Part shown: one piece after another, positions 15,016 to 23,776 of the stretch
Numbering within the stretch: position 1 is the stretch's first letter
Layout of the letters: each line of letters begins with the position of its first letter
Origin: JACDAN01 sp046714355
Lineage (GTDB): Bacteria; Actinomycetota; Thermoleophilia; Gaiellales; Gaiellaceae
Length of the DNA: 31,758 bases
Reading direction: 5' to 3'
Assembly (NCBI GenBank): GCA_046714355.1
Contig: JBKKAR010000043.1
Location: 1 to 31,758 of the forward strand
The notes under the pieces: generated by a model
What the model saw: the letters and a program-made list of their open reading frames with translations, nothing else
The model's database searches: none
Told to the model about the DNA's origin: nothing
Made by a program: the position numbers and the translations under genes

Positions 15016-15926
15016 CCACGCCGATCCTCCTCGACTGCGATCCCGGCCACGATGACGCGATCGCCATCCTCCTCGCGCTCGCGAGCCCCGAGGTTGAGCT
15101 CCGCGGCATCACGACGGTTGCCGGGAACCAGACGCTCGAGAAGACGACCGCGAACGCAATCCGGATCCTCGAGTTCGCCGAGCGCAGCGATGTCCCGGTC
15201 GCGGCGGGGGCCGACCGGCCGCTCGTGCGCGAGCCGTACGTGGCGAAGTACGTCCACGGGGAGTCCGGGCTCGACGGCCCCGACCTCCCGCCGGCGCGGG
15301 GAGGCCCCGTCGACGAGCACGCGATCGACTTCCTCGCTCGGCATGCCGCCGCCGCCACGCTCGTCGCCGTCGGCCCGCTGACGAACGTCGCGCTCATGCT
15401 CGCCCGTCACCCGGAGGCACGGCCCGACCGGATCGTCCTGATGGGAGGCTCGATCGGGCTCGGAAACGTCACGCCCGCCGCCGAGTTCAACATCTGGGCC
15501 GATCCCGAGGCAGCTGCGCGCGTGTTCGCCAGCGGCCTGGACGTCACGATGATCGGGCTCGACGTCACACACGAGGCGCTGATGACCGCGACCGACGCGG
15601 ATCGACTGCGCGCCGGCGGCCGGACGGGGAAGCTCGTCGCCGAGCTCTGGGACTTCTACAACCGATTTCACTCCCAGACGTACGGCTTCGACGGCTCGCC
15701 GATCCACGATGCCGTCGCACTAACCCACGTCTTCCGGCCGGATCTCGTCCGGACGGAACACCGCCATGTCGCGATCGACTGCGCCTCGGATCTCTGCCGA
15801 GGTCGCACCGTCGTCGATCTCTGGCGCCGGACGGAGAACGAGCCGAACGCGCACGTCGGAGTCGGCGTGGACGGCCGGGGATTCATCGAGCTCCTGCTCG
15901 AGCGGCTGAGCTCGCCTTCCTACTAA
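15012..15926 (+). CDS. Nucleoside hydrolase (inosine/uridine-preferring family)
   Basis: The 304 residues have standard family length. The calcium- and ribose-binding motif DCDPGHDDA gives D8, D10, D14 and D15. Other marks are VAVGPLTNVALML, VLMGGSIGLGNVTPAAEFN and the active-site H232–D233 in SPIHDAVALTH. These enzymes split ribonucleosides into base and ribose. The GTG start overlaps the kinase stop (GTGA), so the two are translated together: the hydrolase frees ribose and the kinase can phosphorylate it. The nucleoside-type importer lies just beyond ftsK. Base specificity cannot be set from sequence. Confidence 0.95.
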   Translation: MTTPILLDCDPGHDDAIAILLALASPEVELRGITTVAGNQTLEKTTANAIRILEFAERSDVPVAAGADRPLVREPYVAKYVHGESGLDGPDLPPARGGPVDEHAIDFLARHAAAATLVAVGPLTNVALMLARHPEARPDRIVLMGGSIGLGNVTPAAEFNIWADPEAAARVFASGLDVTMIGLDVTHEALMTATDADRLRAGGRTGKLVAELWDFYNRFHSQTYGFDGSPIHDAVALTHVFRPDLVRTEHRHVAIDCASDLCRGRTVVDLWRRTENEPNAHVGVGVDGRGFIELLLERLSSPSY

Positions 15927-15960
15927 AGGGGACGCCCAGGTCGCGTCGAAGCAGGCGCGC

Positions 15961-18144
15961 ATGGCCAAACGGCGTACGAAGCGCACCCTCAGACCTCGCG
16001 TGCCCTCTCGCGTCAGGCGCCGCAAGCGCGGCGGGAAGAAGGAGCGCAGCCACCACCATCCTGAGCTGATCGGCCTCGGTCTCGCCGCCCTCGGGCTCTT
16101 CCTCTCGACCCTCGTCTACCTGGGGTGGGAGGGAGGCCGTGCAGGCGGCGGGATCGTCGACGGGCTCTGGGCGGTCGTCGGCGACGCCGGCTACTTGCTG
16201 CCGGCCGCTCTGGTCGTGGTCGGCTCCCTGATGCTCGGCCGGAGCCGGATCGTCGAGGTTCATCCGTTCCGCTGGGGCCTCGGCTCTCTGGCGCTGGGGC
16301 TCTTCCTGATTCTCGCCGACTCTGGCGGCTACATCGGCACGGGCCTCGAGGAGGTTGTGGGAACCCTCATCGGCCGCACCGGCACGCTGATCGCGGGCAC
16401 TGCGTTGGCCCTGGCGGGGGTCCTGCTGCTCTCGGGCGCCTCAGTCGGCGCGCTCGTGCAGCGCTCCGGCGGAGCCGTGAAGCGCGCTCACAGCGCCGCC
16501 CGGCGCCGGGTCGAGCGCCAGCGCTCCTACGACGAGGAGCCGCTGCCACCGCCGATCCTGCTGCGCCCTCGCGAGTCGCCGGTCGACGCGGTCTCCGACT
16601 TCCCCGACGTGGTCGGCCAGACGGAGCCGCCGCCGCTCATCCCGGTCCCGGAGGACTTCCCTGCGGAGACGAGCGAGCAGCAGCTGCCCTTCGAGCCGCC
16701 GAATCCGGCGCGGAGCGACTACGTCCTCCCGGAGCCGTCGCTCCTGAAGCGCTCGCCCGCTCGCCCGGTGGGGAAGACGGACACGAGTGGCAAGGTCGCG
16801 GAGTCGCTGACCCGTGCCCTGGCCGATTTCGGCGTCGAGGCGCGGGTCGTCGGTGAGATCACGGGCCCGAGGGTCACGCGCTACGAGCTTCAGCTCGCGT
16901 CCGGGACGAAAATGTCCAAGATCTCGGCGCTGAAGGACGACCTCTCCTACGCGCTCGCGACGACGGAGATCCGCATCCTGGCTCCGATTCCGGGCAAGCA
17001 GGCTGTCGGCGTCGAGGTGCCGAACCTCTCTCCGAACCTCGTCACGCTCGGCGACGTGTTCGACGGGTTGCCGGCGACCGCGAGCCCGCTGTCCGTCTGG
17101 CTCGGGAAGGACATCTCGGGCAACGCCGTCTGGACCGACCTTGCGCGAATGCCCCACCTGCTGATCGCCGGCACGACCGGCTCGGGGAAGTCCGGTTGCA
17201 TCAACACGATCCTCACCTCGGTGCTGCTGCGCGCAACGCCCGACGACGTGCGTCTGATCCTGATCGACCCCAAGCGGATCGAGCTGGCGCTCTACGAGTC
17301 CATTCCACATCTCCTGACGCCCGTCGTCTCGAGCCCGAAGGAGGCGGCGATCGTCCTCGCCAACGTGCTCGCGGAGATGGAGCGGCGTTACGAGCGGCTC
17401 AGCACTGTCCGGGCCCGCAACCTGCCGGAAGCGAACCGCGCCTTCCGTCAGCGGGGCGAGGAGACCCTGCCGTACCTCCTCGTCGTCATCGACGAGCTCG
17501 CCGACCTGATGATGATCTCGCCACAGCAGGTGGAGGACGCCGTCATCCGGCTCGCGCAAAAGTCACGAGCCGTGGGCATCCACCTCGTGCTCGCCACGCA
17601 GCGCCCTTCGGTGGACGTGATCACCGGCATGATCAAGGCGAACGTCCCCTCGCGGATCGCCTTCGCCGTCTCGAGCCAGACCGACTCGCGCGTGATCCTC
17701 GACCAGGCCGGGGCGGAGAGCCTGCTCGGGCAGGGCGACATGCTTTTCAAGCCGCTCGGCACCTCGCGCCTGCAGCGCGTCCAGGGCGCCTATGTCACCG
17801 AGGAGGAGATCGCGCTCCTCGTCGAGCAGTGCCGGGCCCAGCGCCCGCAGGAACTCGACAAGTCGCTCCTCGAGGCGCCCGATGCTCCCGCGGAAGGCTT
17901 CGAGGACGGCGACGACGAGTTCGACCCAGACCAGGACCCGCTGCTCGAACGGGCGATCGAGATCGTGATCCAGACACAGACGGCCTCCGTGTCGCTGATC
18001 CAGCGCCGGCTGCGCGTCGGCTACACGCGGGCCGGCCGCCTGATCGACATGCTCGAGCGGAGGGGGATCATCTCCGGCTACGAGGGCTCCAAACCGAGGC
18101 GTGTGCTCGTGGATGAACACGCTTTGACAGCCACCCGAGACTAA
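15961..18144 (+). CDS. ftsK: DNA translocase FtsK/SpoIIIE
   Basis: The 727-residue protein begins with a basic N-terminus (RRKRGGKKERS). Four hydrophobic helices follow within about residues 35–175, then a Pro/Glu-rich linker of about 100 residues and the motor domain. Walker A is GTTGSGKS with K410, and Walker B is LLVVIDELAD with D511–E512. The C-terminal gamma winged helix (about 665–720) includes SVSLIQRRLRVGYTRAGRLID, used to read KOPS/SRS-like sites. The protein pumps chromosome DNA through the closing division septum. The short linker matches SpoIIIE more than E. coli FtsK. The ATG at 15961 precedes the basic N-terminus; no strong Shine-Dalgarno sequence is seen. Confidence 0.96.
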   Translation: MAKRRTKRTLRPRVPSRVRRRKRGGKKERSHHHPELIGLGLAALGLFLSTLVYLGWEGGRAGGGIVDGLWAVVGDAGYLLPAALVVVGSLMLGRSRIVEVHPFRWGLGSLALGLFLILADSGGYIGTGLEEVVGTLIGRTGTLIAGTALALAGVLLLSGASVGALVQRSGGAVKRAHSAARRRVERQRSYDEEPLPPPILLRPRESPVDAVSDFPDVVGQTEPPPLIPVPEDFPAETSEQQLPFEPPNPARSDYVLPEPSLLKRSPARPVGKTDTSGKVAESLTRALADFGVEARVVGEITGPRVTRYELQLASGTKMSKISALKDDLSYALATTEIRILAPIPGKQAVGVEVPNLSPNLVTLGDVFDGLPATASPLSVWLGKDISGNAVWTDLARMPHLLIAGTTGSGKSGCINTILTSVLLRATPDDVRLILIDPKRIELALYESIPHLLTPVVSSPKEAAIVLANVLAEMERRYERLSTVRARNLPEANRAFRQRGEETLPYLLVVIDELADLMMISPQQVEDAVIRLAQKSRAVGIHLVLATQRPSVDVITGMIKANVPSRIAFAVSSQTDSRVILDQAGAESLLGQGDMLFKPLGTSRLQRVQGAYVTEEEIALLVEQCRAQRPQELDKSLLEAPDAPAEGFEDGDDEFDPDQDPLLERAIEIVIQTQTASVSLIQRRLRVGYTRAGRLIDMLERRGIISGYEGSKPRRVLVDEHALTATRD

Positions 18145-18224
18145 CTTTCCAGCCCTCTTCCCGTCTGAGCGCTCGGGGGTTAGCATCACCTTTTGATCTC
18201 TCAGCTAGTAGGAAACCTCAAGAA

Positions 18225-18231
18225 GGGGAGG
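18225..18231 (+). promoter_or_regulatory. Shine-Dalgarno sequence GGGGAGG deciding the BMP start
   Basis: GGGGAGG lies six bases before the GTG at 18238. It makes this start much more likely than the in-frame TTG at 18193, which would put 15 extra residues before the signal peptide. Confidence 0.75.
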
Positions 18232-18237
18232 ATTTCA

Positions 18238-19257
18238 GTGAAGGTAAGACGCCTTGTGCCTTGGGCGCTCGTCGGCGTGGCTCTGGTGGCCATGCTCGTC
18301 GTTGCGTTCGGGGCCAGTGCCGCTCCGACGGCTCCGTCCGCCAACGAGCGGATCTCGCTCGTGACGGACGTCGGACGGCTCAACGACCGCTCGTTCAACC
18401 AGCTCGCATTCGAGGGCCTGAAGCGCGCCGAGACCGTGCTGAAGATTCGCCCGCAGGTCTTCGAGTCGCGGTCTCCCGCGGACTACACGCCGAATCTCCG
18501 TCAGGGAGCAACGACGGGGAGCGCACTCACGATCGCCGTCGGCTTCCTGCTCGCGAGCGACCTGAACACCGTCGCGAAGCAGTATCCGCAGCGGAACTTC
18601 GCCATCATCGACTTCCCGCAGGACGCGCTGGCGGACAAGCCCACCAACGTGCGGGGTCTGCTCTTCAACTCGGAGCAGGCGGGCTGCCTCGTGGGCTTCA
18701 TGGCCGTCAAGCAGCTCATGCGTGAGAAGAAGCGGCCCAACCTGAGCGCCGTCGGCGGGATCAAGATCCCGTCCGTCGACTCGTTCATCGCGGGCTACCG
18801 CTTCTGCGCGAAGCGGGCGAACCGCCGCGCAGTGGTCCGTATCGGCTACTCGCAGAGCTTCACCGACGCTGCGAAGTGCAAGGAAATCGCGCTCAACCAC
18901 ATCTCTCGTGGCGCGAACGTCGTCTTCCAGGTTGCGGGAGGCTGCGGCCTCGGCGCCCTCAGCGCCGCCAAGCAGCGTCGCAAGTGGGGCATCGGCGTGG
19001 ATGCCGACCAGGGCTACCTTGGTGCGCACATGCTGACGAGCGCCACCAAGCGGGTCGACGAGTCCGTGTACCAGTCGATCCAGGCCATCCAGCGGGGCAC
19101 GTTCCGTGGTGGCATGAACTCGTTCTTCAACCTGAGGAACAAGGGTGTCGGCTACGGTAAGGTCAGCCGTAAGGTCCCGAAGACGATCATCGCGCAGGTC
19201 GAGACGCTGAAGAAGCAGATCATCTCGGGCAGGGTCAAGGTCCCGGCGAAGGTCTAG
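18238..19257 (+). CDS. BMP-family ABC transporter substrate-binding protein (probable nucleoside binding)
   Basis: The 339-residue protein has an N-terminal signal (VKVRRLVPWALVGVALVAML) ending near GASA, then the BMP fold: ISLVTDVGRLNDRSFNQLAFEGL, IAVGFLLASDLN, FAIIDF, SEQAGCLVGFMA, VGGIKIPSVDSFIAGY and a final basic helix. BMP/PnrA proteins bind nucleosides. The ATPase and two permeases of the same transporter class follow. No lipobox cysteine is present near the signal, although most BMP proteins of Gram-positive bacteria are lipoproteins. It may stay anchored by an uncleaved helix, or be released after GASA (inference). A GC-rich hairpin separates it from the ATPase gene, which would let the binding protein be made in excess. 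Confidence 0.92.
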   Translation: MKVRRLVPWALVGVALVAMLVVAFGASAAPTAPSANERISLVTDVGRLNDRSFNQLAFEGLKRAETVLKIRPQVFESRSPADYTPNLRQGATTGSALTIAVGFLLASDLNTVAKQYPQRNFAIIDFPQDALADKPTNVRGLLFNSEQAGCLVGFMAVKQLMREKKRPNLSAVGGIKIPSVDSFIAGYRFCAKRANRRAVVRIGYSQSFTDAAKCKEIALNHISRGANVVFQVAGGCGLGALSAAKQRRKWGIGVDADQGYLGAHMLTSATKRVDESVYQSIQAIQRGTFRGGMNSFFNLRNKGVGYGKVSRKVPKTIIAQVETLKKQIISGRVKVPAKV

Positions 19258-19282
19258 CCGCTTCAGAAGTACGCAAGTCCTC

Positions 19283-19314
19283 GAGGGGCGGGCCGGGTGC
19301 GGTGCCCGCCCCTC
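19283..19314 (+). terminator. GC-rich hairpin between binding protein and ATPase genes
   Basis: GAGGGGCGGGC (19283–19293) pairs perfectly with GCCCGCCCCTC (19304–19314) around a 10-base loop, followed by a short GTCGTTT. It resembles a weak intrinsic terminator or a 3' mRNA shield for the binding-protein message. Such hairpins are common after binding-protein genes in ABC operons. Confidence 0.65.
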
Positions 19315-19331
19315 GTCGTTTCCGGCCTCCC

Positions 19332-19337
19332 TAGAAT
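19332..19337 (+). promoter_or_regulatory. Probable -10 hexamer TAGAAT for the ABC ATPase gene
   Basis: TAGAAT ends eight bases before the ATG at 19346. It lies just after the hairpin, so the ATPase–permease genes may have their own start of transcription, probably leaderless. No -35 match is evident. Confidence 0.4.
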
Positions 19338-19345
19338 CGCCAGCG

Positions 19346-20887
19346 ATGGCTGACCGAGCGTCGCCTCCAGTTCTCGAGCTGCGGGGGATCACCAAGCGCT
19401 TCCCCGGCGTGCTCGCGAACGACCACGTCGATTTCGACCTCAATCGCGGCGAGGTCCATGCGCTGCTCGGGGAGAACGGCGCCGGCAAGTCGACGCTGAT
19501 GAACATCCTCTACGGCCTGTACCACCCGGACGAGGGCGAGATCCTGATCAACGGGAAGCGGGTCCCGATCGACTCGCCGGGGGCGGCGATCGACCTCGGC
19601 ATCGGCATGGTGCACCAGCACTTCATGCTGATCCCGGTGATGACGGTGGCGGAGAACATCGTCCTCGCCTCCGAGCCGAGAAAAAGCGGTGTGCTGCTCG
19701 ACTACGACACCGCCGTCAAGAAAGTGCGCGACCTCGCCGGAACCTTCAACTTCGCCATCGACCCCGACGCGAAGGTCCAGAGCATCACCGTCGGCCAGCA
19801 GCAGCGGGTCGAGATCCTGAAGGCCCTCTATCGCGGCGCCGAGATCCTGATCCTGGACGAACCGACGGCTGTGCTGACGCCGCAGGAGGCGGACGAGCTG
19901 TTCGGCATCCTGCAGACGCTGCAGCGTGAGGGCATGTCGATCATCTTCATCAGCCACAAGCTCCGAGAGGTGCTCGAGATCGCCGAGCGGATCACGGTCC
20001 TTCGCCGCGGGAAGATGATCGACACAGTTCCCCGCGAGGGCGCGACCCAAGACACACTCGCGAAGCTCATGGTCGGCCGCGAAGTCCTCCTGCGGGTGGA
20101 CAAGACGGCGGCACAGCCCAAGGAGCGGATCCTCACCGTCGAGAACCTGCGCGTCGTCGACGACCGTGGCCTGGAGGCTGTGCGAGGGGTCTCGTTGGAG
20201 GTGCGGGCCGGCGAGATCGTCGGCATCGCGGGGGTGGACGGCAACGGCCAGACCGAGTTCATCGACGCGCTGACCGGCCTGCGAATGCCCCAGGAAGGAA
20301 GAGTTCTCGTCGGCGACCGCGAGCTGACGACGGCGAACGCGCACCAGCATCTCGACTCGGGCATGGGCCACATTCCTGAGGACCGCCACCGGCGGGGGCT
20401 CGTACTCGACTTCACGCTCGCGGAGAACCTGGCGCTTCACGACTATGACAAGCAGCCCTTCTCGCACTTCGGCTGGCTGCACCCCGGCCGCATCATCAAA
20501 TCGGCCCGAGGCCTGTTGAAGGAGTTCGACGTTCGCGGCGGGACCCCCCAGACGAGAGCCTCCGCGCTGTCGGGCGGCAACCAGCAGAAGGTCGTCGTCG
20601 CCCGCGAGGTCTCGCGCGACCCGCGCGTCCTCATCGCCGCTCAGCCGACCCGCGGTCTGGACGTCGGCGCGATCGAGTTCGTCCATCGTCGCCTCGTCGA
20701 GGAGCGGGACGAAGGCCGCGCCGTGCTCCTGATCTCGCTCGAGATCGACGAGATCCTCTCGCTTTCCGATCGCATCCTGGTCCTCTACGAGGGCCAGATC
20801 GTCGAGGAGTACGGCCCGGACGTGACCGAGCACCAGCTCGGCATCGCGATGACCGGCGGCACACGGACGAGGGAGGCCGTGGCGTGA
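19346..20887 (+). CDS. ABC transporter ATP-binding protein with two ATPase domains (nucleoside/sugar type)
   Basis: The 513 residues hold two fused ATPase domains. The first has Walker A GENGAGKST (42–50), a signature-like VGQQQRVEI and Walker B ILILDEPTAVL. The second has a degenerate P-loop (GVDGNGQTE), signature LSGGNQQKV and a Walker-B region VLIAAQPTRGLDVGA. This asymmetric pattern is normal for the sugar/nucleoside importer class, where one site hydrolyses and the other mainly binds ATP. It should sit on the cytoplasmic face of the two permeases encoded next. The stop overlaps the first permease start in a GTGA junction. Confidence 0.95.
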   Translation: MADRASPPVLELRGITKRFPGVLANDHVDFDLNRGEVHALLGENGAGKSTLMNILYGLYHPDEGEILINGKRVPIDSPGAAIDLGIGMVHQHFMLIPVMTVAENIVLASEPRKSGVLLDYDTAVKKVRDLAGTFNFAIDPDAKVQSITVGQQQRVEILKALYRGAEILILDEPTAVLTPQEADELFGILQTLQREGMSIIFISHKLREVLEIAERITVLRRGKMIDTVPREGATQDTLAKLMVGREVLLRVDKTAAQPKERILTVENLRVVDDRGLEAVRGVSLEVRAGEIVGIAGVDGNGQTEFIDALTGLRMPQEGRVLVGDRELTTANAHQHLDSGMGHIPEDRHRRGLVLDFTLAENLALHDYDKQPFSHFGWLHPGRIIKSARGLLKEFDVRGGTPQTRASALSGGNQQKVVVAREVSRDPRVLIAAQPTRGLDVGAIEFVHRRLVEERDEGRAVLLISLEIDEILSLSDRILVLYEGQIVEEYGPDVTEHQLGIAMTGGTRTREAVA

Positions 20888-22161
20888 GCAGCACGCCGGA
20901 GACGCAGCCGAAGCCGCCGCCGGAACAGGGAGAACCGACAACGCTCACCGCGCGATTTGCAGTCTGGCAGCGGGCCGGGGGCGTGATCACGCCGATGCTG
21001 ACGACCTTGCTCGCGCTGATCATCGCCGGCATCGTCGTCCGCTTCACGACAGGCGAGAGCCCGATCGACACCGGCCGGGCGATCTTCGACGGCAGCGGCC
21101 TTCCCTGGCTGATCCCTGACAGCCTGATCGACATCCGCGACGTCGCCGGCACACGCGAGTTCTGGGACACCGAAGAGCTGGCCCGGAACAACGCCGAGGT
21201 GAACCTCCAGCAGACCCTGATCTACACGACGACGCTGATCCTCACCGGCCTTGCCGTGGCCTTTGCCTTCCGCTGCGGCCTCTTCAACATCGGCGGGCAG
21301 GGGCAGTTCTTCCTCGGCGCGATCCTCGCAGTGGCCGTGGGGGCCGAGGTCTCGGGCCTCTCGCGCGGGATCCATGTGCCGCTGGCGCTCCTCTGCGCAG
21401 GACTGGCAGGAGCAGTCTGGGCCGGTATCGCCGGGCTGTTACGAGCGACCGTAGGGGCGCACGAGGTGATCACCACGATCATGCTCAACTGGATCGCCTA
21501 CTGGGTGGGGAGCTACCTCTTCAGCCTCGGCGGGCCGCTTCAGAGCGACCGGTCGAGGGAGGTGCCGATCTCCAACGACGTCCAGGAGTCGGCGAAGCTC
21601 CACGTCTGGTGGCCGGACCCCGACAACATCCAGGGGCTGCACATCGGCTTCTTCATCGCGATCGCAGCGCTGATCGCGTTCTGGGTGATCCTCAACCGGA
21701 CGACGCTCGGCTACGAGGTCAGGGCGGTCGGCTTCAACCCCGAGGCTGCGCGGTACGGCGGGATCAGCGTCTCGCGGAACTACTTCCTCGCGATGGCGAT
21801 CTCCGGGCTCTTCGCCGGACTTGCGGGCGCCGTGGACATCCTCGGCTGGCAGTACCGCTACGGCCAGATCGACATCCAGCAGTCGGACATTGGCTTCGTC
21901 GGCATTGCCGTCGCACTGCTGGGGCGGAACAAATCGATCGGGATCTTCTTCTCCGCGCTCCTCTTCGGCGCGCTCCTGACAGGGTCGAACACGCGGAATC
22001 TGGCGCTCCCGATCGAGCCCGAGCTCGCCGGAAACATGACGCTGATCATCCAGGGCCTCGTCGTCCTCTTCGTGGCCGCCGACCTCGTGATCATCTACCT
22101 CTGGCGAGCGAGGAAGAAGCTCAAGCTTCCCCAACGACGCCCGCGGCCGGTGGAGTCGTGA
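20884..22161 (+). CDS. ABC transporter permease 1 (nucleoside-type)
   Basis: The 425-residue membrane protein has about ten hydrophobic helices. Its central motif, RCGLFNIGGQGQFFLGA, and the coupling-loop region AVGFNPEAARYGGISV are typical of the branched-chain/sugar/nucleoside permease class. An extended external loop lies between about residues 40 and 105. The GTG start overlaps the ATPase stop, and its own stop overlaps the GTG of the second permease (GTGA). Tight coupling implies equal production of the heterodimer partners. Substrate assignment to nucleosides rests on the BMP protein and the nearby nucleoside hydrolase. Confidence 0.92.
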   Translation: MSSTPETQPKPPPEQGEPTTLTARFAVWQRAGGVITPMLTTLLALIIAGIVVRFTTGESPIDTGRAIFDGSGLPWLIPDSLIDIRDVAGTREFWDTEELARNNAEVNLQQTLIYTTTLILTGLAVAFAFRCGLFNIGGQGQFFLGAILAVAVGAEVSGLSRGIHVPLALLCAGLAGAVWAGIAGLLRATVGAHEVITTIMLNWIAYWVGSYLFSLGGPLQSDRSREVPISNDVQESAKLHVWWPDPDNIQGLHIGFFIAIAALIAFWVILNRTTLGYEVRAVGFNPEAARYGGISVSRNYFLAMAISGLFAGLAGAVDILGWQYRYGQIDIQQSDIGFVGIAVALLGRNKSIGIFFSALLFGALLTGSNTRNLALPIEPELAGNMTLIIQGLVVLFVAADLVIIYLWRARKKLKLPQRRPRPVES

Positions 22162-23408
22162 GCACGGTCAGCCCCCCTCAGCGCCGCTCATTGATCCCGT
22201 CTGCGGCCTGGCTGCAGCGGTCGTCGTGGGACCGCCAGATCGGGATGCTCGGCGTGATCTTGGCGTCGCTCGGAGTCTGGCTGATGCTGCCGCCTCTCGG
22301 CGACAATCTCCGAGAGCGAACCGACGCCGTCGAGCTGATCCCGATCTATCTCGGGATCATGGCCATCGCGGCCGGATTGTGGGTCGTCACCCGGCACGAA
22401 TGGAGGTGGGGTTGGGGCTCGATCGTCGCCGGCCTGCTGGCCATCGTCCTCGGCTTCGCCGCCTCCGAAGGGAGCATCGCCGACCACGAGGCCGTTTTCG
22501 TCTGGTCGAGCCTGATCGCCGCCACCCTGCGCTGGGCGACGCCGCTCATCTTCGCCGCGATCGGCGGCATGTTCTCCGAGCGCAGCGGGGTCGTGAACAT
22601 CGCGCTCGAGGGGATGATGCTCTCCGGCGCCTTCTTCGGGATCTGGGGAGCAGACCGCTTCGGCCACTGGGGCTGGGGCCTCGTGTCGGCGATGGTGGCA
22701 GGGGGCCTGTTCGCCTTTGTCCACGCGGTCTTCGCGATCCATCTGCGCGCGGATCAGATCGTCTCCGGGACGGCGATCAATTTCCTGGCACTGGGCGTGA
22801 CCGGCTATTTGTACATCGACCTCTACGGCGCTGAGGGCACCCCACCCGACGTCTCCGAGATCCCCGACATTCACCTCGGCTTCCTGGACGGCATCGGGTT
22901 CATCGGTCCGATCTTCGGCGACATGAACCTGATGATCTGGCTGGCGCTCGCGACGGTCGTGCTGTCGTGGATCGTGTTGTTCAAGACGCCGATCGGACTG
23001 CGTATCCGAGCAGTCGGCGAGCATCCTCGGGCAGCCGACACCGTCGGGATCTCGGTCTACCTCGTCCGCTACTCGTGCGTGACGGTCTCCGGCGTCCTCG
23101 CCGCTCTCGGCGGGGCCTATCTCTCGATCGGCTTCGTCGGATCGTTCGGCGAGAACATGACGGCGGGGCGCGGGTTCATCGCGCTCGCAGCGCTCATCTT
23201 CGGCATGTGGAAACCGTTCGGGGCCTTCTTCGCAGCGCTCCTCTTCGGGTTCTCGAGCGCGCTCGCACGCTCCCTTCCGGAGTACTCAGAGCAGGCGGCG
23301 CTACTCTTCGAGACCCTGCCATACGTACTCACGCTCATCGCAGTCGCCGGCGTGATCGGTCGCTCGATCCCGCCCGCAGCCATTGGCCGCCCTTACGAAA
23401 AGCAGTAG
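22158..23408 (+). CDS. ABC transporter permease 2 (nucleoside-type)
   Basis: The 416-residue partner permease shows the class motifs FSERSGVVNIALEGMML and AVGEHPRAADTVGISV, and helices throughout. Its N-terminal region (residues 1–110) carries about three extra hydrophobic segments before the core, longer than in minimal family members. The GTG start overlapping the upstream stop is chosen because an upstream extension would only read through the other permease gene out of frame. With permease 1, the double ATPase and the BMP protein it completes an importer. Confidence 0.92.
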   Translation: MSTVSPPQRRSLIPSAAWLQRSSWDRQIGMLGVILASLGVWLMLPPLGDNLRERTDAVELIPIYLGIMAIAAGLWVVTRHEWRWGWGSIVAGLLAIVLGFAASEGSIADHEAVFVWSSLIAATLRWATPLIFAAIGGMFSERSGVVNIALEGMMLSGAFFGIWGADRFGHWGWGLVSAMVAGGLFAFVHAVFAIHLRADQIVSGTAINFLALGVTGYLYIDLYGAEGTPPDVSEIPDIHLGFLDGIGFIGPIFGDMNLMIWLALATVVLSWIVLFKTPIGLRIRAVGEHPRAADTVGISVYLVRYSCVTVSGVLAALGGAYLSIGFVGSFGENMTAGRGFIALAALIFGMWKPFGAFFAALLFGFSSALARSLPEYSEQAALLFETLPYVLTLIAVAGVIGRSIPPAAIGRPYEKQ

Positions 23409-23745
23409 CGAGACCCGGCCGACGAGCATCAGCGCGGTATTCGCCGTGCTGGTCGGGCTGGCCGCCGTCGCAACGATTCCCGTGGCGGTCGTCGCCGCGG
23501 AGTTCTACGACGCCGCGACCCTGCTCGAGTCAGCTGTCTCGATTGCCCCGGCTTCCATTCTCGCCCTCGTCGCAGTCATTCTCGGGAGGCGCGGCCGGCG
23601 CCAGGTGGAGCAGACCCTAGGACGGGCTCGGGGCGCGTCTCTGGCGGCAATAGGCCGCATTCTCGGCTATTTCGCGCTCTACCTCGCCGTCACAGCCACG
23701 ATCTCGGTCGCCACGTACTACGTGCTCCGGGAATTCGCAGCCTGA
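23383..23745 (+). CDS. Small membrane protein, DUF4190-like
   Basis: The protein has 120 residues with two or three hydrophobic helices (about 17–42, 52–68 and 90–113). A short basic stretch LGRRGRRQVEQTLGRARG between the last two resembles DUF4190 proteins, which carry an LG-x-R-basic turn and then a glycine-rich helix. The function of that group is unknown. The TTG start lies 26 bases inside the permease gene and is the first start giving a full N-terminus. It may belong to the transporter operon or be a separate envelope protein. Confidence 0.65.
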   Translation: MAALTKSSSETRPTSISAVFAVLVGLAAVATIPVAVVAAEFYDAATLLESAVSIAPASILALVAVILGRRGRRQVEQTLGRARGASLAAIGRILGYFALYLAVTATISVATYYVLREFAA

Positions 23746-23757
23746 CGGAACTACGCC

Positions 23758-23763
23758 TAGAAT
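23758..23763 (+). promoter_or_regulatory. Probable -10 hexamer TAGAAT for the rodZ-like gene
   Basis: TAGAAT lies 13 bases before the ATG at 23777, within a CCTAGAATCG string also found before the ABC ATPase gene. No Shine-Dalgarno sequence separates it from the ATG, so the transcript would have almost no leader. Confidence 0.4.
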
Positions 23764-23776
23764 CGAGCGCGCCGCC

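Noticed and set aside
18124..18129. TTGACA as a -35 element for the BMP gene.
   Set aside because: It matches the consensus, but no acceptable -10 lies 16–18 bases downstream; the sequence there is TTCCAG.
18145..18237. Terminator between ftsK and the BMP gene based on GAGCGCTC.
   Set aside because: The palindrome is only eight bases with no loop or U-run; too weak to call.
23383..23410. Treating the small DUF4190-like frame as only a shadow of the permease end.
   Set aside because: Only 26 bases overlap; the rest is a coherent membrane protein in otherwise empty sequence, so it is kept as a gene.
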